DNA of 64,000 bases from Ephydatia muelleri (taxonomy: Eukaryota; Porifera; Demospongiae; Spongillida; Spongillidae): positions 7,634,137-7,698,136 of the forward strand of contig JABACO010000011.1 in the NCBI GenBank assembly GCA_013339895.1, given 5' to 3'. This document shows positions 1-11,295 of the stretch, one piece after another. The position numbers were made by a program, and so were the translations under genes. Below the pieces are notes generated by a model. That model did no database searches. It saw only the letters and a program-made list of their open reading frames with translations, and had not been told where the DNA came from. Every line of letters begins with the position of its first letter. The stretch's first letter is position 1.

Positions 1-956
1 GTTAATTTGGAGATCATTGCACGTTTGAAGAGGATGCTTAATTCAATGATTTGAATATAATAAGACAGTACTTCAGGTAATTAAGTACATAAAATCGCAA
101 CATAACTGGAATCTTATATTTTAGATACTTAATAATGATTTACTTAACATCATTTTCTTTCCCTTTTGCAGCAGTATCTGAGGAAGGTTCAAAACACTGG
201 TGGCCATCGATTTCATTGAATGAAGAATTTTACGTCATCTAATCTGCCTTTGGGCGATTCCGTACACCCCTACAAGATACAATAATTGCAAATCAATAAT
301 TGCTGGTAAATAACCATCCCATGCATGACAAGTTTCTATTTTGTCCTACGTCCTATTCTCTGAACAAGCTATGTCCCACTCACCCCTTGTCCTTGTACAG
401 ACATTAACCACCACGCACCATTCTCGTACCCAGAACCAAATGTACTCTAATGCGTCTAAAAACCAGAGACCTCTGCTAAAACCAAGGTACAGTAGTAGGA
501 AAGGACTCATTACGACGGACGGCTAATATCTGTTGCTATACGCTGTTCAACCACTCGCGTTCACCAATCTGATAGCATCATTGTGGTGGTAGCATTTCAC
601 TCTTACAACTCGACAGATGATAGAATATCGTGATGACTCGCTGCTTTAAAGCAGTTTTCAACAAGCTAGGTACGTACATGTATTTACTATGCAAGTATAA
701 AAACCTCACTGTACTTTCCTCAGATCCAAATCGTTTAATTTTGTTACAATCAGATATTCCAGCTTCACCCTTAGTGGCAATGCGCTTACTTTATACTTGG
801 TACACATACCTTGGTACTTGATGTCAGAATTGCGACCATCAACCACGCTTTGTCGTTATGATTTCTAACAACCGCGCTTATAGATGAAAGCGCATGCGCA
901 ACAATAAATGAATAAAAACCGTAGACTTTTGTTCAAGAGCAGTATTAAAGCCGATT
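1..956. other. Flank upstream of the HECT gene; possible last exon of another gene
   Basis: AT-rich sequence with no clear gene. A pyrimidine-rich AG near 172 is followed by about 23 open codons ending in TAA near 240, which could be the terminal exon of a plus-strand gene lying mostly outside the window. Short ORFs at 341-526 and 630-821 have no recognisable protein character. The promoter and 5'UTR of the HECT gene must lie in the last few hundred bases, but I see no distinct element. Confidence 0.3.
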
Positions 957-3303
957 ATGGAAGGAATAAGCAGTAGTGATCGAGCTAGAAAGCTGTTTGA
1001 AAGAGTTGTGGATATTGTAACCAATGACTTCGTGCAAGAACGTCCAAACTCTCTGCGTACGCCTCACCGCGATACGAGTGCTTCGCAGATTGGAGTTTCT
1101 GGTAGTAGTAGCGAGAATAGCCGCCTTTCCGCCAGGATTAACAGCGCTACTCCGGAATATAGCCGCCTATTTGGTTTTCAAAGCAAGCGCAAAGATAGTA
1201 AAAAGGACCAAAAAAATAAATGCAAAGGACGGTCTGCGTTAGCGTGGGTTCACGACTGCATTTGTCTGGCTGTACACGACCAAGACTGGCTGCCCACGGC
1301 TCACGATAAGATGAATTTGGCATCATGGGGCCTTGGTCTAAAGCGACTGTCGTTTCCACGTGAAGCATCATCAGCTGAATCGACACAATCGTGTACGGTT
1401 CGTTTCCACAGCTCAGTGGACGTGGATATGATATTTTACGGACCGGCCCCAAATGCAAAAGTTTAGTGGTTATCGCCACTCCGCCAGGGGGAATGACCAT
1501 ACCGTACATGATGGACATAGTGCAGCAATCGAAGTTGTATATTAGACCGAAGGACCACAGTTTAGTGGTACGTATATATTTTAGTGAATGCATGCTAGCT
1601 TTATCGTATTTTTACTTAATATTATGATTGCATGCATGATTTGCATACAGGAACAACTCCAAACCGACGTAGCAGACGCGTCGAAAAACTGCAGCGAAAG
1701 CGATGACTCTTCTGACAAATCCCCCCGAGCATTTCGCAGCAAAGGTGCAGATAGAGCAGTAGAAGTGTCAAGTTCCGCATCTGATATGGAGCAGCAAAGC
1801 AGGTATATAAAATAGTTTCGGTTTGTTGTCTAGGATTGTATATACGATCTGAGTTTTGTAACTATTTTTTTCTGCAGTCCATTTGTATCTCTATTGGATG
1901 AATCAGAAGAGGAATTTGATAAACAGCTGAAATTAGCAATCAGTGCCAGCCTACTGGAAAGCAACGCAGTGGTCGACGCAGTTGAAACGTACGTAAGCCG
2001 AAAGAATATAAGCGTGACGTGATATGCATTTTTCGTTCGTTAACATAGGGAGTCAATCCCATTTAAGGAAGCCCTGAAGAAACTTTGTGAGACGACCATT
2101 AAGCCTAAGGAATATCAACGAATCACAATACGCAGATCTCACATTTTTGATGATAGCATTCGCCTATTCCAAAAAGGAGTGTGCTGCAACAAACCTTTCA
2201 AAGTAACATTTATCGGAGAGCCCGCTGTAGACCTTGGGGGTCCACTACGAGAGTACTTTACTGTTATGATGCGAGCCATTGCGAAGAACAGTTCCTTATT
2301 CGAGGGGCGTACAGGGCAGCGTGTGTTAAGGTCCAATGTATCTGCAGTACTGGAGAAAACCTACCTTCACGTTGGACGGATGATGGGAGCGTCTCTGCTC
2401 CAGGGTGGATCCCCACCCACGTTTTTGGCAAATTCCATAGTTGATTATATGTTGTACGGAATTGAGGGTGTGCAGCTGAGGATTAATAATATTCCAGACA
2501 TTGCACTACAGAAGGTCCTAAAGGAGGTATGACTCTTTACGGTAGTATTTTTTCATGCATTCTCCTGAATTTTTTTTTAGCTTGAAGATGCATCAAGTGT
2601 TTCAGAGTTCCAAGGTCTGCTAGATAATCCAGTTCTATCACACCGTATCCAGCTTGGGATTGATAAGCCATCAACGCACTATCATCTGACTGATAAGTCT
2701 CATATTCTTATAATATTGTGCATACATCAAACCATATTGTCGAGCAAGGGTCAAATAGACCAGATGATGGAGGGACTGAATGAGCACGGTCTACTATCAT
2801 TGATGAAGAAATACCCTGAGTGTGCACGTGTGATGCTATCAAATGCTACAGAAGTGTTAACAGCTGCAGCTATGATTGATTTATTTCAGGTTGAGTACTC
2901 GTCCTGTGGGTCGAACAATCGCCAAAAGGAAGAGGCCAGTATCATAATGTTCTATGACTATCTCCAGGATATTGAGGGTAAAACAATTATTTCTGTGTGA
3001 ATTATACTTATTTATCTCAATTGTACAGATGGAAAAGTCTTTCTCAGCACTGAACCTACAAAGGTGCAAATGGCTTTGGAGAAAGTGTTGCAGTTCACTA
3101 CTGGATCCAGAAGTATTCCTCCTTTGGGGTTTGATTCTTCTCCTACCATTAACTTCTGCCATGATCCAGCAGTGACACTTCCTACGTCCAACACCTGCTC
3201 AATGTCCATAACTTTGCCTACTGCAATCATTAATGTGGACACCTTCTCCTCCAGGATGACCTATGGGATTGGCAACAGTCTAGGCTGCTTAGGACATGTT
3301 TGA
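957..3303 (+). CDS. HECT-type E3 ubiquitin ligase with a UIM, six exons
   Basis: E3 ligase expected to take ubiquitin from an E2 onto its own cysteine and pass it to a substrate. Exons read as 957-1567, 1651-1802, 1878-1988, 2049-2526, 2581-2977 and 3029-3303, with GT-AG introns of 51-83 bp in matching phases. Exon 1 has a W-H-x-CLA...GLGLKRLSFP block and then a SLVVIATPPGG...YIRP block; I recall this combination in invertebrate HECT proteins. Exon 3 encodes a ubiquitin-interacting motif (SEEEFDKQLKLAISASL). Exons 4-6 are the HECT domain: VDLGGPLREYF near 2226 and the C-lobe FTTGSRSIPPLGF...LPTSNTCSMS, with the presumed catalytic Cys at 3196-3198. The protein ends with the usual short tail at TGA 3301. 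Oddity: the frame changes between 1379 and 1391, and an in-frame TGA at 1376 lies just upstream in the second frame, so one base seems lost (assembly error or real lesion). The substrate is unknown. Confidence 0.85.
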
Positions 3304-3679
3304 CCCTTTTCCTTGAACACCGTTCAGTTGCCATCTGCATGTTACCTTGTTTCAAGTTCACACTTTTTGCCCTTGTTTCTCACATATTGCACTGCAAGCT
3401 TCAACCGCTTCATTATACACATGTTATCAGTTTTGTATATGTCTCTATTTTGCATTTGTCTTGATGTCTTCTATCCTACCACATACACTACCACGTACAT
3501 TCCAGCTATATCAGCGTTAGTCTGGAAATCTAGGATCTGCTGCGTTCGTGCATAAGTTTACTAAAGCTTTTCTTTTTGATGATATCATATGTATTTTGAT
3601 ATTCATATCACGAAAGCTTAGTCCAAGTAAATCTAATCATGACTACATCATTCCCTACTTTCTTGCATGCAGGTCCGCA
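3304..3679. other. 3' flank of the HECT gene
   Basis: Probable 3'UTR and spacer. I see no second gene. The next recognisable coding similarity is the LINE remnant beginning near 3700. Confidence 0.3.
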
Positions 3680-5347
3680 GACTAACAGATCTGTAGTGTA
3701 GCACAGATTGGAGGAATGATGTCAGACACCTCAATAAGTTGGCTAGTCTCAACCTCCTGGTTTGGGTTTTCAAGGTCTAAACCTTTGCCACCCGATCCGT
3801 GTAAGCGCAGTTGTTCAACCTCCAGAACCTGTGCTGTTGCGTCGATTATGCAAACCCCTGGCTATTCTAGTAAAGAATTTATATGTATGTGCATGTGTGT
3901 TTTCTGCTGCATGTGTGTTTTTTGCTGCATGCATGTGTGGGTTTTGCTGCATGCTTGTAGGTTGTAATCAGATTTGGAGTGTCAAAAGAAGTGCGAAGCT
4001 ATTATATTCAACATCAATGTCTATGGACTGCGGGTGTATACCTCAGGGTTGGAAACAGGCAATTGTTTGTCCCATTTTCAAAAAAGGTTCCCGTAAATCA
4101 CCTAGCAATTATCGTCCGGTTTCTCTTACCAGTGTTTGTTGCAAAGTAATGGAGTCTATTGTCAATGGTACTCTTTCTTCGTTCTAACAGCCTTATCTCC
4201 AATGATCAGTTTGGCTTTTTTGCCAGGCGTTCTACTTGTACCCAATTACTAATCACACTTAATGAATGGACTCTCCTTACTGATATTCGTTCTAAAATTG
4301 ATTCTGCATGTGTATATAGACTTTGCTAAAGCCTTTGATTCTATCTCTCATAGAAAGCTGCTATATAAGGTAGAGTGCTATGGGTTTACTCCCCTCTTGG
4401 TGAGGTGGTTATCTTCATTTCTTATGAATCGTTCTCAGCAAGTCTATATTGGTCAGTCTTTATCTTCTTCCTTATCTGTTACCAGTGGTGTTCCTCAGGG
4501 ATCAGTGCTTGGACCTCTATTATTCCTCATTTATATCAATGACCTTCCTGATTGTTTAGTGCCACCAGTTCAAGCTAAAATATTTGCAGATGATACCAAA
4601 CTCTATGCTACTCACTCTTCTGATTCATCCTCACCTTTGTCTCTGTCTTTGTCGAGCTTTTCAGAAGTGCAGTGTAATATCCTTCGGACATAACTCTGCA
4701 AGCAATTCTTACTCCCTGGGTGGACTGCTAAATAGGGTTTTTGATATTTGTGACTTAGGTGTTTTTATTACATCTGATTTTAAACCCAGCTTGCATTGTT
4801 CATCTATTGCTGCAAAGGCCTTCCAAAGGTGTTCCCTTCTACTTAAAGGTCTTCAAACGCTAAATATCTCAACGTTTTGTAGAGTATTCATTTCATATGT
4901 GAGACCAATTCTCGAATACAATACTCCAGTGTGGAATCCGTGGCTCATACATGACATTAAATGTGTTGAAAGAGTTCAACGCTGAGCTCTTTTTATACGA
5001 GTAAAGCTGCCTACTATGAGCTATACTGATCGTCTTGCTAATTTAGGTCTTCATTCATTGGAGTATCGTAGAGTGTGTTTCAAGATTGTGAAAAACCTTG
5101 TAGATCTTGATACATCAGCTTTCTTTCGTATCAATCTGTCACCATACAGTACAAGAGGGAACTCAATCAAACTTAGTCCTTTGTCATCACCTCACCATAA
5201 TTTTCGCTCAAACTTTTTCTCAATCAGAGTTATACACATTTGGAATTCATTACCAGACTCAGTGGTTACAGCATCCTCCGAAAAAATATTTAGGTCTAAA
5301 CTCAGCAACGTAGACTTGTCTCCATTTTGTAAGTGTTACCCATTTTA
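3680..5347 (+). mobile_element. Decayed LINE (Jockey/CR1-like) reverse transcriptase
   Basis: Non-LTR retrotransposon polymerase broken over several frames. In order: KPLAIL near 3850, then GWKQAIVCPIFKKG and NYRPVSLTSVCCKVMESIV (4030-4180), [18 protein letters not shown] (motif A, ~4308-4365), [22 protein letters not shown] (motif B, ~4480-4560) and FADDTKLY (motif C, ~4580). The C-terminal part typical of these elements, ILEYNTPVW...RVQR and LGLHSLEYRR...WNSLPDSVV, ends at 5347. Frame changes near 4180, 4310 and 4690 and a stop at 4983 show it is dead. A TGCATGTGTGTTTT-like low-complexity insert sits at 3890-3960. The 5' endonuclease ORF is absent, so this is a 5'-truncated copy. Confidence 0.85.
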
Positions 5348-5389
5348 GGACCGGCAGTATATTAGTGCATACTCATTTATGCCATTACT

Positions 5390-5526
5390 TGCCATTTTGT
5401 GATATATGTCATTATTATTATTATTATTTTTTCGCTCAATAGCATCAGAGAATTTATTATTATTATATTACACAACAATATTGACAAACAAAATACACAA
5501 GAACATGACCAAAGCTAAATAACACC
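5390..5526. repeat. ATT/AAT microsatellite at retroelement 3' tails
   Basis: (ATT)n runs at ~5410-5430 and ~5448-5468 lie between the plus-strand LINE and the 3' end of the minus-strand element that follows. Read on the minus strand they resemble an (AAT)n tail, as many non-LTR elements carry. Confidence 0.5.
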
Positions 5527-8151
5527 TCAGAAAGAATTTAGAGGGCAATATCGGGACATTATAGCCCTCACATTAGCCCTTACTAGGTTCAGATTGAGCC
5601 AGCCATACAGCTCTGATAGAACAGCAGATTTAGGCCTTGATGATGTTATGGCTAGGCGAGAGGCTAGACTCGAAAATGACTCCATAGCCTCTTTCCCCCA
5701 TGCACCATATGACTCAACCACAAGAGGGATACATAACCAACCTAACTCGCTGCACTTCACATCGTTGGCCTCATGCTTTCTGAGCTCAGTGGCTTGCGCA
5801 GCTGCTCCAGCAGTTACTCCTGCTTCAGACATAATGTTTGAGTTCAGCGGAGAGGTAACTGATATGTCGCAGGCAGCCGTTTTCCCCAGAACCCAGTTGG
5901 AAATGAGGACATCTGCAGGACGAGAGTGGCTGTGATCTGGTGTAAGGTTGCAGCCAGCTTCTACTTGAACACTTAAGTGGGCTCGCCTACATGTTTCTGA
6001 CAATATGTCCCGCAACTTGTTGTGGCGGAAAACTACATCCCCACCACGCTTACAAGTAGTGGCATGATGCCCTAGGGGATCCAACATTTTATCTGGGCAG
6101 AGTGCACAAATAGAACCCTCAGCTGTATCAAGCCCTAACCACCACTTCAGTGCTGTCTGAAATACTGGAGGGTCTAAATGTAAGCCTTGGCCTTCAGATG
6201 GGGTAACCGTCAGCCATGAGGATGCATGTGGGGAGGATGCTGATAAGAGACGAGCTCTGTCAGCAATCGACAGAGAACCCTGGAGAACTCTGAATAAATT
6301 ATCGTCCAATATACTGGAAAGAGTCTTCTGAGAAGGTAACTTTTCCAGTACGGATCCGATCTGTATGTTGTCCGACTGATGAACTGAAGAATTAAATATC
6401 TCCAAGGACTGGAGGAGGTGTACATGAGAAATTGAACCCAGGCCAGAGAAACATAACGATGCAATAAAGGCTGCTGGTGCATGATGAGACAGGGAACGCA
6501 GCCCAAGACCTCCTCGGCTGAGGCTCAGCTGGGCCTGCTTCCATGCAGCAATGGAAGGATGCACCCCTGTGCAAGAAGTGAAACATTTTTGAACATCTTG
6601 ATCAAATAACTGCAGAACAGACTGAGAGAAAGAAGGGGGTACGGCTCGAGCAAGATGGACAAGCTTACAGTAACCACCACAAAGCCGGAGGAGTACGAGA
6701 GCCACTTGGGGGTCGACTTCACCAACATCTTCCAGTCTCTTAAGTAGAACACCTGCCTCAGACCTTTTCCTATCCAGGACAGCCCTACAAAAGACAGAGT
6801 CACCAATAGGTATTCCCAAGATCTCAAGATTGGGTTTGCTGGACTGTTTCATCTCCATTGGGAAATGAGACAAACACACACTGCTAAAAACCTCACACTT
6901 CTTGATGTTCACATGAAGACCAAGTGGGGGGCCAAGCTCAATGAGCAAGCTGAGTGCTTTCCTAACATGTAAACTTGGGCCCGCAAGAACACCGTCATCA
7001 AGGTACCACACGTGATAGGAAAGGTCACTGCATTCAGGATGAGTGGCAATCGCTTTGACCACAACATTGAGAACGAGGGAGAAAAGCAAGGGGCCCAGTG
7101 GGTCTCCTTGCTGCACACCTGATTGAGACGTTAAATTGCCTAAGGTGTGCCACAGCACAGGGTGCCGGCTGTAACACCAACTAACCCACGGGAGTAGCTC
7201 TGGGAAGTGTGTAGTGCATTCTGACAAAAGAGCATGGCGGCTTACCAAATTAAAGGCATTCACTAAGTCTATCTTCAGCACTGTAAAACCTTCAGCTTGC
7301 CAGTTCTCATCCATGCAGCCTCTAAGACCATGGGCAATTTTCTCAGCCCCTGCAGCACAAGCAACCCCCCGTTGGAGTGGATCAAAAAACTTCGCTGCTT
7401 TACTTTTCAACATGGAACACAGGCACTTCCCCACTAAGCGACGAAGAGCCTCTCCCACTGCAATGGGACGCACATCTAAGGGGCAACCAGGTTTAGATTT
7501 CTGTAATGCTGTTAAATTGCCACCAGCAAGAAAGATTGAAACATCTACAGGAGCTTTCCCACTAGCCAGGATGTTGATAACTTTCCTCAACAAATGGAGA
7601 ATAGGTGTTTGCAAAGTAATTTCCGCTGCATCAATTAAATGCTGAATGCGAAGACCCGAAGGGCCAGCGGCTGACAGCTTGGGAAATGAACGCAAGATTG
7701 CCATAAGATTTAAGCTAGATGGTAAGGAGACATCATTCTGAGGTAAACCAGGAACAGATGGACAATCACTTTTAGGATGCTTGGACACAAGTAGGTTCCA
7801 TGTTTCATCAGAATTCGGAGCAATACCACAGGAAACTAAAACATTACATGCTTTGCCAAACAGACCATCTTGAGACAAGGAGACAGCATGAGACACCTGT
7901 AGCTGGCCAGAGTCCTTCTTTCTATCAACCAAAGATCTGGGGGATGATCCTCGTGACATAGCACGCTGCCATAACTGACTTAGATGACCTTTGGTATTAT
8001 TATTGTTATTGTTGAGGAAGTGATGTTCGTAATAAAATAACAACATTACAGGGAATACACAAAAGTATTTTTTAATAATAATAATTATTATTATTGGAGG
8101 ATGGAATTTGTTTGTTATTATTACAAAAATAATAACACAGTACATAAACAT
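5527..8151 (-). CDS. Open non-LTR reverse transcriptase with C-terminal zinc knuckle and restriction-like nuclease
   Basis: An 874-codon open frame. The first ~55 residues are translated microsatellite (poly-Ile, poly-Asn). Element coding starts by about residue 56 (HLSQLWQRAMSRG), and the first Met in it is M65 (7957-7959). RT motifs: motif A VLKIDLVNAF with D295, motif B GVQQGDPLGPLLFS at 345-358, and motif C WYLDDG at 382-387, with YLDD in place of the usual FADD/YADD. The C-terminus has a CxxC...GHHxxxC zinc knuckle (C682, C685, H695, H696, C700) and RPAD...D (R744-D747, D762), as in the PD-(D/E)XK-type nuclease of R2-superclade elements. Conserved blocks SELGWLCIPLVVESYGAWG and LYGWLNLNLVRAN follow. 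The frame is undamaged, so this is a young copy. It is 5'-truncated inside the AAT microsatellite at ~7990-8100. Assignment to a named clade is inference. Confidence 0.85.
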   Translation of the reverse strand: MFMYCVIIFVIITNKFHPPIIIIIIIKKYFCVFPVMLLFYYEHHFLNNNNNNTKGHLSQLWQRAMSRGSSPRSLVDRKKDSGQLQVSHAVSLSQDGLFGKACNVLVSCGIAPNSDETWNLLVSKHPKSDCPSVPGLPQNDVSLPSSLNLMAILRSFPKLSAAGPSGLRIQHLIDAAEITLQTPILHLLRKVINILASGKAPVDVSIFLAGGNLTALQKSKPGCPLDVRPIAVGEALRRLVGKCLCSMLKSKAAKFFDPLQRGVACAAGAEKIAHGLRGCMDENWQAEGFTVLKIDLVNAFNLVSRHALLSECTTHFPELLPWVSWCYSRHPVLWHTLGNLTSQSGVQQGDPLGPLLFSLVLNVVVKAIATHPECSDLSYHVWYLDDGVLAGPSLHVRKALSLLIELGPPLGLHVNIKKCEVFSSVCLSHFPMEMKQSSKPNLEILGIPIGDSVFCRAVLDRKRSEAGVLLKRLEDVGEVDPQVALVLLRLCGGYCKLVHLARAVPPSFSQSVLQLFDQDVQKCFTSCTGVHPSIAAWKQAQLSLSRGGLGLRSLSHHAPAAFIASLCFSGLGSISHVHLLQSLEIFNSSVHQSDNIQIGSVLEKLPSQKTLSSILDDNLFRVLQGSLSIADRARLLSASSPHASSWLTVTPSEGQGLHLDPPVFQTALKWWLGLDTAEGSICALCPDKMLDPLGHHATTCKRGGDVVFRHNKLRDILSETCRRAHLSVQVEAGCNLTPDHSHSRPADVLISNWVLGKTAACDISVTSPLNSNIMSEAGVTAGAAAQATELRKHEANDVKCSELGWLCIPLVVESYGAWGKEAMESFSSLASRLAITSSRPKSAVLSELYGWLNLNLVRANVRAIMSRYCPLNSF

Positions 8152-8159
8152 TAAACAAA

Positions 8160-8800
8160 CAAATTACACATACAATCGGATCTTGCTCTACGACAGTGGG
8201 ATAATTCTAGACAGGATGGCTGTAGCATTGGCACGAACTAGATGGACATTAAGCCGGCCATAAATGTCATTCAGCACAACTGACTTGGACTTGCATGTAG
8301 AGGTGGCGAGTCTGGAGGCGATTGATGAAATGATAGAAGAGGCCTCATCGCCCCAAGCTCCATACGATTCTGCCACCATGGGGACACATACCCATCCAAG
8401 TTCCGAACATTTGGGATCATTAGCTTGATGTTTCCTCGCCTCTGTGACCTGAGCAGCAGACTTGGCCAAAACTCCCGCTTCCAAAAGGGTTAAAGGGTTT
8501 AGCGGAGAAGTGATGGAGACATCTAGTGCTGCTGGTTTGCCTAAGAACCAATTGGATAGTAAGATATCAGCTGGGCGAGTCTTATTGTGGTCATGGGTGA
8601 GATTGTTGCCCACTTCCACCTGAACACCTATGTGTGCACGCCGACAGGTCTCCACCAGGATATCTCTGATCTTGTTGTGGCGGGAGACCACATCTCCACC
8701 ATATTTGCAGGTGACTGCATGGTGGCCAAGGTGATCAAGTACACCGGGGCACAGGGTACACTGAGAGCCCTCTGAAGTATCGAGGCCAAGCCACCTATTA
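8160..8800 (-). pseudogene. 3' fragment (copy B) of the YLDDG reverse transcriptase family
   Basis: The open stretch 8188-8691 encodes RHNKIRDIL...TRPADILLSNW...DVSITSPLNP...ELGWVCVPMVAESYGAWG...LYGRLNVHLVRAN, colinear with residues 709-870 of the ORF at 5527-8151 but clearly diverged. Reading on to ~8796 adds the zinc knuckle (CTLCP...LGHHAVTC). The 5' end breaks off in an ATT run at ~8797. The 3' tail is the AAT-rich stretch at ~8060-8130, which also bounds the 5' end of the previous element: one inserted at the tail of the other. Confidence 0.8.
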
Positions 8801-9597
8801 TTATTATCATGTCCAAATATTTCATTGCAGTATAAGTATTCAAAGCTTCCTTTAATTGTGACTTGTTCAAACTACTGAATCTATATATTATAATTATACC
8901 ATGCCCACACTGGTCAAGCAATGGTTCAGGTTTATATGAAACAACGTATACAGTTCCATATGGCAGTGTAAGCATGCTTAGACACTTGACTTTAATCATA
9001 TCGAAGCACTAAAATCAAGTAAAAATACTAAAAAAAATAGTTGTAGAAAGAAATTGTGCATCCACTGAGTCGATTACTTCGGTACCGCCCATGCACGCGA
9101 AAAAAATGCCTGCTTTTAATTCAATGATTCAGTGTGACCTTCTGCAATGTGCATGATTGCTAAACAAGCATAATTATATTATTTATATTCACCGGTACAA
9201 ATGAAGAACACAATACTATTGTATAGTATAGTTGAGAGATGGTTTTTCAATATGTATAGAAATTAGAACAGGATTACTATGATTATACTGCTATAATGCA
9301 TAATACCTGTATAAGCATGCTGGCTCACAGTTGAAGATAATTATAGTGATATCTAAGTAGAAGCCACAGGCCTCATCACTGATATATAATTTTGCAACCA
9401 CATGCACTGTTCAGACATATTCAATGTATCAGAGTTAATTTATCTACTCTTACATAAGCATTATCATATTATACTGTTATCACAAGCCCAAAGGGACAGA
9501 GCTAGGAGCCCAATGTGGGTACAAGCCCAATGAAACAATGTTGTACGTCCTTGCCTCAATGCACATCCATGCTGTCTGTTTACTGTGTAAAAACATA
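8801..9597. other. AT-rich spacer, nothing recognised
   Basis: I see no coding similarity, no RNA gene and no clear repeat unit. Confidence 0.4.
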
Positions 9598-9740
9598 AAG
9601 ACAATATTCGATTTAACCATAGAGAGATGGTGTGGCATCATGTGGTGAAAATAGGAAGTCGACAGCATTAACCGTTCGGACGCTACGACGATTCACGCGC
9701 AGAGCATTTTTATAGTTATAATGTTATAAAACATAGGACA
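9598..9740. repeat. Dispersed repeat R, copy 1
   Basis: About 142 bp, from ACAATATTCGATTT to GTTATAAAACATAGGAC, nearly identical and in the same orientation to 13617-13758. In both places a minus-strand reverse transcriptase 3' end begins 85-160 bp further on, so R may belong to the downstream flank or 3'UTR of that family. Confidence 0.75.
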
Positions 9741-9848
9741 TTTTCGCGGAAACTGTCCCATATCATTATATATAAAAAAAACGTTAATTAAAAGATTATT
9801 TGAAACTATGCTTGAAACATTGTCTACTGGTTAACGAAATATGTTTTG

Positions 9849-10188
9849 AATTCAAAAGATATGCAATATAAAATACACTGACGCACAATTACATACTCAT
9901 GAGGGCACAATCCTGGTGAGGATAGCCGAAGAAATTGATCTCATGAGGCAGGTGTTAAGCCTTCCGTAAATCTCATTTATGATGACTGATTTAGGCTTGG
10001 AGCATGCAATTGCCAGCCTGGATGCCAACTGCGCAAAAGTTTTAACTGCCTCTTGACCCCATGGTCCGTACGTCTCGACAACCAAAGGGATGCACACCCA
10101 ACCTAATTCCACACATTTAGCATCATTACTGTTGTGTTTTCTTATCTCTGAGGCCTGAGCCGCCACTCCTGAAGACACTCCCGCTTCC
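9849..10188 (-). pseudogene. 3' fragment (copy C) of the YLDDG reverse transcriptase family
   Basis: Open from 10178 to 9897: SSGVAAQASEIRKH...ELGWVCIPLVVETYGPWG...INEIYGRLNTCL, matching the last ~95 residues of the 874-aa ORF. The 3' flank down to 9849 is shared with the copy at 15292-15466. The 5' end is abrupt and passes directly into a perfect hairpin (10173-10208). Confidence 0.8.
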
Positions 10189-10208
10189 GAAAGGAAGCGG
10201 GAGTGTCT
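10173..10208. repeat. Perfect 16-bp hairpin at the 5' break of the RT fragment
   Basis: AGACACTCCCGCTTCC at 10173-10188, a GAAA loop, then the exact reverse complement at 10193-10208. One arm is reverse transcriptase coding sequence (the EAGVS codons); the other is its mirror copy. Confidence 0.85.
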
Positions 10209-10608
10209 ACTAATAACAAAAAAAGTGAGAGGAAGTCAAGTATGCAATAATCAGTGTTACATACGGATATGGCCATCTGGATGTCATTTACAAGTGTCCA
10301 AGGAGTTAACCTTATTAACTATAGCTTCATGTTTTGGAATGTTTATTTATATACTGTACATTTGCACTGATCAATGTCTTCAACACATTCAGATAATTCC
10401 ATAACAATGATCATCTCTAAAGTTGAAGATGACTTAAAAACCGGTCAGTACTTCTTTCACCAATCTGCCATACCTTTTTCAACTAGCCAAACACCAGTAC
10501 CATCACCCTGCAATCACAACTGTACTGACTATGCCCTATAAAGACGCTTTGTGATACACAGGTATAAAAACCAATATTGATCTGGTAAGCGATTGATACC
10601 AATAGCTT
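10209..10608. other. Spacer, nothing recognised
   Basis: I see no gene or repeat unit between the hairpin and the left end of the 3-kb inverted-repeat element. Confidence 0.35.
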
Positions 10609-10761
10609 GTAGCTCCACTCCCTGGGGAAAATACAAGTGGTCTTACCTCCAGGGGTTCGAAACACGAGTATTTCTCTCGGCATTGCCTCAAATTCGGTTT
10701 CCAGTTAGAGAAGCTCTTGAGGTACTTAAATATCCTTTTCGTTAATTTTATTTCAACAGGT
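10609..10761 (+). repeat. Left inverted terminal repeat
   Basis: Pairs with 13456-13613. Similarity ends at ...TTTCAACAGGT. Immediately inside is a short hairpin, GAACCTGC-GTCA-GCAGGTTC (10767-10786). Confidence 0.8.
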
Positions 10762-11295
10762 AATTTGAACCTGCGTCAGCAGGTTCAATATAGGATTGAT
10801 TGAGGAGTCATGAATGTCATTAAAATTTTTCAGTTGCGTCGCGAGGGACAACGAAGAAACGGATAGCTTTTCTCTTTGCAGCAATCGAACGACAACACCA
10901 AGATCTACGTTTTGGTGCTAGTTTCATGTCATAAAGCTATGCCCTTCTAGACCAACTAAGAACCTGTTTCTCGTGCCCATGCCCAAAAAAATTGTTGGTC
11001 GTCGTCGTCGTCTTCTTCTTCTTCTTCTTCTCCGTCAAGTATAACTCACGCTAGGAATGGTTTTAAAGAACGGCGATAGTACCAATCGCTTCAGAATTTA
11101 CCGGCGCGGTGCCCCTTAAGGTAATAAAGAAGCTACAACGAAAAAGTACTATATACGGTATGGGTATATTACTATGTTCTAAATACAGGAGTATGGATAA
11201 TTTTAGGCAGTATAAATACTCCAACAGGCACAACATTTATTTTGGTGTCAGTTTAGTCGTTACTTATTTTGGCTAGTGAAGTTGTTTTTCTAAAA

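Noticed and set aside
341-821. Short plus-strand ORFs of 61 and 63 codons before the HECT gene
   Set aside because: No domain, no splice partners and composition like the flanks.
6210-7645. ORFs overlapping the reverse transcriptase on both strands (e.g. 7214-7645 +, 6525-6827 -)
   Set aside because: Shadow frames of the well-supported 874-codon ORF.
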